From JAGOZV01 sp964346445 (GTDB lineage: Bacteria; Patescibacteriota; Saccharimonadia; Saccharimonadales; Saccharimonadaceae), in NCBI GenBank assembly GCA_964346445.1, contig CAYFUI010000030.1:1-5576 (forward strand): a DNA stretch of 5,576 nucleotides, written 5' to 3'. The position numbers were made by a program, and so were the translations under genes. The notes under the pieces are model-generated. The model ran no database searches. It saw nothing but the letters and a program-made list of their open reading frames with translations, and had not been told where the DNA came from. Positions 1 through 5,576 of the stretch are shown here, piece by piece (the first letter of the stretch is position 1; the number at the start of each line of letters is the position of its first letter).

Positions 1-333
<333 letters not shown>

Positions 334-334
334 A

Positions 335-355
335 TTGTATTTAACATAAATACAA
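335..355 (-). repeat. Perfect 9-bp hairpin abutting the 16S 5' end
   Basis: TTGTATTTA and its exact reverse complement TAAATACAA are separated by three bases. They form a compact A/U-rich stem-loop in the leader RNA that ends within about 2 nt of the estimated mature 16S 5' end. It may mark or shape the 16S 5' processing site. A short U run follows it on the RNA, but with only one G-C pair per stem a working terminator is unlikely directly before an rRNA gene. Confidence 0.6.
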
Positions 356-399
356 ATGACTCAATTTTTAACATTAATTAAACTGACGATGTTTATTGC

Positions 400-472
400 A
401 CAACTAAATTGTTAAAGTCCTGAAACTGCATTGCATTCATTTTGCAACTCGTTTTCTTAGCATTTTAGTTGT
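400..472 (-). repeat. 9-bp long-range inverted repeat embracing the boxA region
   Basis: ACAACTAAA (400-408) and TTTAGTTGT (464-472) are exact reverse complements, 55 nt apart. In the leader RNA they would form a stem enclosing a TTGCA/TGCAA mini-hairpin (447-443 with 435-431). The 3' arm covers the TTTAG end of the boxA-like motif, so the paired form would partly mask boxA. The repeat is directly visible. A regulatory role is speculative, because such repeats also occur by chance in A/T-rich DNA. Confidence 0.4.
404..420 (-). promoter_or_regulatory. boxA-like rRNA antitermination site
   Basis: The minus strand reads GGACTTTAACAATTTAG, which shares the core CTTTAACAATTTA with the E. coli rrn leader boxA (TGCTCTTTAACAATTTA). 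It lies in the transcribed leader about 70 nt upstream of the 16S 5' end, where boxA is expected. In known systems boxA RNA binds NusB with NusE (ribosomal protein S10) and lets polymerase resist Rho across untranslated rRNA. The match is strong in sequence and position. Use by this organism is inferred. Confidence 0.75.
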
Positions 473-504
473 TGAACTAGTTACTAGGCGCTTGAGTTCT
501 TTTT

Positions 505-518
505 TGCTTTCGCAAGCA
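505..518 (-). repeat. Small hairpin with GCGA (GNRA) tetraloop near the leader 5' end
   Basis: On the minus strand TGCTT-GCGA-AAGCA forms a 5-bp stem closed by a GNRA-type tetraloop. It begins about 4 nt after the inferred transcription start and is followed by an A run. It has no trailing U run on either strand, so it is not an intrinsic terminator. It could cap and stabilise the leader RNA 5' end or seed leader folding. That role is inference. Confidence 0.4.
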
Positions 519-529
519 GACTAATAGCT

Positions 530-558
530 ACTATACACAACGTAAGTAGATGCGTCAA
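530..558 (-). promoter_or_regulatory. Sigma-70-type promoter of the rRNA operon
   Basis: On the minus strand, TTGACG (558-553) is followed after exactly 17 bp by TATAGT (535-530). Each hexamer differs from consensus (TTGACA, TATAAT) at one position. Transcription would begin near A522, giving a leader of about 189 nt before 16S. The stretch between -10 and start (AGCTATT) is not GC-rich, unlike the discriminators of stringently controlled E. coli rrn promoters. There is no TGn extension of the -10. The promoter sits just after the DUF212 stop codon and faces the rRNA gene. Confidence 0.85.
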
Positions 559-580
559 CACTTTTTTAGAAAATTATGTT
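559..580 (-). promoter_or_regulatory. UP-like element upstream of the rRNA promoter
   Basis: The 22 bp directly upstream of the -35 box are strongly A/T-rich. On the minus strand they contain an A6 tract (567-562) three bases from the -35, preceded by a TAATTTTCT stretch. This matches much of the E. coli UP-element pattern, with a distal A/T block and a proximal AAA block bound by the RNA polymerase alpha C-terminal domain. It overlaps the last codon and stop of the DUF212 gene (576-574). Function is inferred, since A/T-rich intergenic DNA can match this loose pattern by chance. Confidence 0.5.
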
Positions 581-1002
581 GTAATAAAGACAACGCACGC
601 GATAATAACGCCCAATAACCCCCCTGCTAACACCTCTAATTTGGTGTGACCATAGTTAATTTTTACTTTAGAAATTGGCAGTTTTTCGTCTTCAATAATC
701 TTATTTATGGCTTCACTATTCTTACCAGCCGACCATCTTACACGCATAGAATCATGCATGGTGATAATGGCAAATAGTGCCGCCAGCGCAAATATCGCGC
801 TTAGAAAACCCTGGTTTAACCCTATCAACACCGCTAAGCTAATAACCGTAGCGGTGTGAGCACTGGGCATTCCGCCAGATGCAAAGAAGTTATTACTTAC
901 GCTTTTACGCTTACCCTGATATAGAGCGATAACTGCTTTAATTAAATGGCTAATAAACCAAGCCAAAGCAATAACTAAGATATAAGCATATGAATCGCTC
1001 AT
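574..1002 (-). CDS. Divergent PAP2 family (DUF212, YuiD-like) membrane protein
   Basis: This 142-residue protein belongs to the DUF212 / divergent PAP2 family (Bacillus YuiD and plant relatives). The family resembles type 2 phosphatidic acid phosphatases, but its substrate is not established. The family landmarks are in order: SGGMPSAH at 42-49, an HDSMRVRWSAGK block at 83-94, GHT at 118-120 and EVLAG at 123-127. Hydrophobic stretches at about 5-28, 50-82 and 122-140 indicate an integral membrane protein. Length is close to the family's usual 140-160 residues, so it looks complete. The middle block departs from the usual Y-D-A-x-G-V-R-R-x-A-G pattern, with His for Tyr, Met-Arg for the residues ending in Gly, and Trp for the second Arg. 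The ATG start lies 4 nt after the gyrA stop with only a weak Shine-Dalgarno, so coupled translation is likely. A lipid or polyprenyl phosphatase role is possible but unproven. Confidence 0.9.
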   Translation of the reverse strand: MSDSYAYILVIALAWFISHLIKAVIALYQGKRKSVSNNFFASGGMPSAHTATVISLAVLIGLNQGFLSAIFALAALFAIITMHDSMRVRWSAGKNSEAINKIIEDEKLPISKVKINYGHTKLEVLAGGLLGVIIACVVFITT

Positions 1003-1006
1003 CTTG

Positions 1007-3571
1007 CTACTTCTTACCTTCCGAAGTTTTCGCCACTTCGTCTACCGCACCCTCTTCCAGGAGTTCCTCATTGCTTTTATCTGGCACAAAACCAATTGAT
1101 GCAACCGTATCACCATCTGCCAAACGCATAATTCTTACACCTTGCGTGATCCTCCCTAAAGTAGGAACGTCTTTCATAGCTATTCTAATGGTTTGTCCCT
1201 TAGTAGAAATCATTATCGCTTCAGATGACTCTGGAAGAGTGGTCTTAACAGCTACGATCGCCCCTGTCTTTTTAGAGATTACTGCCGACTTAATACCTAC
1301 GCCACCACGTTTGTGAACCGGGAAATTTGATACCTTAGTTATTTTTCCATAACCCTCTTCACTCACCACAAACAACGTTTCATCATTAGAAGCCACAATA
1401 TCTGTGCCAACCACAATGTCATTTGGGCGCAAGCGTATACCTCGTACTCCACGCGCTGTTCGCCCCATGGCCCGTACATCTTTTTCGTTAAAGCGTATAG
1501 CTTGCCCAGCAGATGTAGATATAACTATATCTTCCTGCCCATTAGTCTTTTTCACCCACCTCAATTCATCTCCCTCATCTAGTTTAATAGTAATTAAACC
1601 GTTGGTTCGGATATTTTCATAATCAGAAATTGGCGTCTTCTTAACTGTTCCCTTAGTTGTCGTCATGAATAAATAGCCGTCCTCATTTTTCGCATTTTTA
1701 TCACTCTTAAGGATAGTGGTAATCTTTTCCTCAGGTTGCAACTGCAGTAGGTTAACAATAGCCACGCCACGAGCATTCAAGCTAGCGGCTGGCACCTCGT
1801 ATGCCTTTAGCCTAAAGACACGTCCTTTGTTGGTAAAGAACAGTAAGTGGTCGTGGGTGCTTGCAGATACCAATTGGTCAATTACATCTTCTTCTTTAGT
1901 AGTAATGCCACGCTTCCCTTTGCCACCCCTATTTTGCTTACGGTAATCGGAGCTTAACGTGCGTTTAATGTAGTTAGCATGGGTTAAGACAATTACACTC
2001 TGCTCGTCTGGAACTAGCTCTTCATCACTAAACTTGCCAAGCTCGTGGTTCTTAATTTCACTACGCCGGGGGTCGCCATATTTTTCCTTCATCTCCAGGA
2101 GCTCTTCTTTAATTATATGAAGAATTTCTTTTTCATCGGCTAAAATAGCTTCTAGCTTCGCAATTAATTCCATTAGCTGTTTTAGCTCGTCTTCAATAGC
2201 TTGACGCTCCAAGCCAGTTAGACGACGCAGTTGCATACTCAAGATAGACTTTGCCTGAATTTCACTTAAGCCAAACCGCCCCTCTAGTTCTGCTTGGGCA
2301 ATTTCAACCGTTTTGCTAGCACGGATAATTTTCACAACTTCATCAATATTATCTAGAGCTATTTTATAACCCTCTAGAATATGGGCTCTTGCTTTAGCAG
2401 TTCTAAGCTCATACTCGGTCCGTCGGCGCACGACAACCTGGCGATGCTTAATGAACTCACTTAAAATGTCTTTTAAGCCTAAAATACGCGGCTGAATACC
2501 ATCAATTAGCGCTAGCATATTAAAGTGGAAAGAGGTTTGAAGGGCAGTCATTTTATACAGCTGATTTAACACCTTCTTTGGATAGGCATCTTTTTTAAGG
2601 TCTACTACAATGCGAATATTACCCCTTGCTGATTCGTCACGTAGGTCAGCAATGGAGGTGATTTTTTTCTCTTTATGAAGGTCGGCTATTTTTTCAATCA
2701 ATGAAGCCTTATTAACTGAATATGGCATTTCCGTAATTATAATACTGCTACGCCCTTTTTTAGTTTCTTCAATCTCTGCTACAGCCCTTACTACCACGCT
2801 ACCCTTGCCTGTTTGGTAAGCGCGCCTCATAGGCTCACCGCCATATATAGTGGCACCAGTTGGAAAGTCTGGGCCCTTAACTACCTTTAGCAATGCATCC
2901 AATTCAGTATCTGGTTCGTCTATTAGTAAAATTGTAGCGTCTACCAACTCGCCCAAGTTATGGGGTGGAATGTTTGTGGCCATACCTACGGCTATGCCTA
3001 CTTGTCCATTTAGTAAAAGGTTTGGGAGTTTTGCCGGTAACACTGCCGGCTCCTGCTCTGAGCCATCATAGTTATCTCTAAAGTCTACCGTATCTTTATC
3101 AAGATCAATTAACAATTCGTTACCTGGCCGCCCCAACCTGGCCTCTGTATAGCGGCTAGCTGCCGCCGGGTCGCCATCCATTGAACCAAAGTTGCCCTGA
3201 CCATTAACCAGTGGATAACGCATTACCCAGTCTTGGGCGAGGCGCACCATGGAATCATAAATGGCTGTATCGCCATGTGGATGATACTTACCCATAACAT
3301 CGCCGACGATTTTTGCCGACTTAGAAAACTTAGAGCCAGGCCGTAAACCTTGTTCCCCCATAGAGAAAAGTATGCGCCTATGGACAGGCTTCAGGCCATC
3401 TCTGACATCTGGCAATGCCCGGTCAATAATCACGCTCATGGAGTATTTAAGAAAACTGTCCTCCATGACATCTTCAACAGTTCTTAGCTCTACTGTCTTT
3501 GAGTGGACCTGCTCTTCACGCGTTATGTCGATTGGGTCGGTATATTCTTGGGTTTTGTCAGTACTACTCAT
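1007..3571 (-). CDS. gyrA: DNA gyrase subunit A
   Basis: GyrA is the DNA cleavage and wrapping subunit of the A2B2 gyrase that introduces negative supercoils. The 854-residue protein is full length. After a polar N-terminal stretch of about 30 residues, the winged-helix and tower region starts around residue 32. It carries [10 protein letters not shown] (97-106), the catalytic pair R140-Y141 within SRYTEARL, and I193, the equivalent of the DNA-intercalating Ile174 of E. coli. A coiled-coil arm spans about 380-500. The C-terminal beta-pinwheel (about 525-830) opens with a GyrA box, QNRGGKG at 546-552, with Asn for the usual second Arg. This box separates it from topo IV ParC. A short acidic tail follows. 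The quinolone-region residue matching E. coli Ser83 is T102, and Asp87 is kept as D106. The ATG follows the gyrB stop by 1 nt. A GAGGAG Shine-Dalgarno (3590-3585) lies inside the gyrB end, 13 nt from the ATG, so translational coupling is likely. Confidence 0.97.
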   Translation of the reverse strand: MSSTDKTQEYTDPIDITREEQVHSKTVELRTVEDVMEDSFLKYSMSVIIDRALPDVRDGLKPVHRRILFSMGEQGLRPGSKFSKSAKIVGDVMGKYHPHGDTAIYDSMVRLAQDWVMRYPLVNGQGNFGSMDGDPAAASRYTEARLGRPGNELLIDLDKDTVDFRDNYDGSEQEPAVLPAKLPNLLLNGQVGIAVGMATNIPPHNLGELVDATILLIDEPDTELDALLKVVKGPDFPTGATIYGGEPMRRAYQTGKGSVVVRAVAEIEETKKGRSSIIITEMPYSVNKASLIEKIADLHKEKKITSIADLRDESARGNIRIVVDLKKDAYPKKVLNQLYKMTALQTSFHFNMLALIDGIQPRILGLKDILSEFIKHRQVVVRRRTEYELRTAKARAHILEGYKIALDNIDEVVKIIRASKTVEIAQAELEGRFGLSEIQAKSILSMQLRRLTGLERQAIEDELKQLMELIAKLEAILADEKEILHIIKEELLEMKEKYGDPRRSEIKNHELGKFSDEELVPDEQSVIVLTHANYIKRTLSSDYRKQNRGGKGKRGITTKEEDVIDQLVSASTHDHLLFFTNKGRVFRLKAYEVPAASLNARGVAIVNLLQLQPEEKITTILKSDKNAKNEDGYLFMTTTKGTVKKTPISDYENIRTNGLITIKLDEGDELRWVKKTNGQEDIVISTSAGQAIRFNEKDVRAMGRTARGVRGIRLRPNDIVVGTDIVASNDETLFVVSEEGYGKITKVSNFPVHKRGGVGIKSAVISKKTGAIVAVKTTLPESSEAIMISTKGQTIRIAMKDVPTLGRITQGVRIMRLADGDTVASIGFVPDKSNEELLEEGAVDEVAKTSEGKK

Positions 3572-3572
3572 A

Positions 3573-5576
<2,004 letters not shown>

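Larger units (their letters stand above)
334..522 (-). other. rRNA operon 5' leader (transcribed spacer)
   Basis: This is the stretch between the inferred rRNA transcription start (about 522) and the estimated mature 16S 5' end. It is A/T-rich and has no credible coding frame. It holds a short GNRA-loop hairpin near the RNA 5' end, a 9-bp long-range inverted repeat, a small TTGCA/TGCAA hairpin (447-443 with 435-431), a boxA-like motif and a 9-bp hairpin abutting the 16S gene. This layout fits a bacterial rrn leader that loads an antitermination complex and guides 16S 5' processing. The roles are inferred from position and motif only. Confidence 0.75.

Noticed and set aside
505..518. Terminator reading of the TGCTT-GCGA-AAGCA hairpin
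   Set aside because: The T run on the plus strand precedes the hairpin instead of following it, and on the minus strand the hairpin is followed by A residues. Neither orientation has terminator layout.
574..594. Possible intrinsic terminator after the DUF212 gene (GTTGT/ACAAC hairpin followed by ATAATTTT)
   Set aside because: The stem is only 5 bp with a 7-nt loop, it overlaps the coding end, and the U run is interrupted. This is too weak to call without RNA data.
990..1316. Plus-strand open frame of 108 codons opposite the gyrA 3' end
   Set aside because: It is antisense to gyrA and its Ser-rich composition mirrors the acidic C-terminal tail of GyrA. There is no recognisable domain or convincing ribosome binding site.

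Overview
This window looks like a chromosomal housekeeping segment from a Candidate Phyla Radiation bacterium, most likely Candidatus Saccharibacteria (TM7). The main evidence is the partial 16S rRNA gene. Its V2-region wording (minus-strand runs such as TACCCCAAAGTGAGGAATAA and CCGCATATGGTCTTCGGATT) closely resembles TM7 16S sequences as I remember them. No database search was possible, so the phylum call is an informed judgement. The three protein genes read without in-frame UGA and use TGG for Trp, so the standard bacterial code fits. The UGA-recoding CPR lineages (Gracilibacteria, Absconditabacteria) are unlikely.

Every real gene lies on the minus strand, so the window reads right to left. 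gyrB (5561-3573, complete, GTG start with a good Shine-Dalgarno) is followed after 1 nt by gyrA (3571-1007). After 4 nt comes a small membrane protein of the divergent PAP2 / DUF212 family (1002-574). A 240-bp spacer follows (573-334), holding an rRNA promoter and a leader with a boxA-like antitermination signal. Last comes the 5' end of a 16S rRNA gene (333-1), which runs off the left edge.

The two gyrase genes encode a complete A2B2 topoisomerase. GyrB has the GHKL ATPase and TOPRIM motifs, and GyrA has the catalytic Tyr and a C-terminal GyrA box, so the pair is gyrase rather than topo IV. The tight spacing implies one transcript with translational coupling. The rRNA promoter has near-consensus -35 and -10 elements at 17-bp spacing and an A/T-rich UP-like element. 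It begins about 15 bp beyond the DUF212 stop codon, with no convincing terminator in between, so gyrase-operon transcripts may read into the rRNA operon.

The order gyrB-gyrA-(small gene)-16S resembles the origin-proximal gyrB-gyrA-rrnO arrangement of Bacillus. I see no exotic system, mobile element, CRISPR or foreign gene. The most interesting parts are the rRNA control region and the gene order. Open reading frames on the plus strand are antisense shadows of gyrA, gyrB and the 16S gene.
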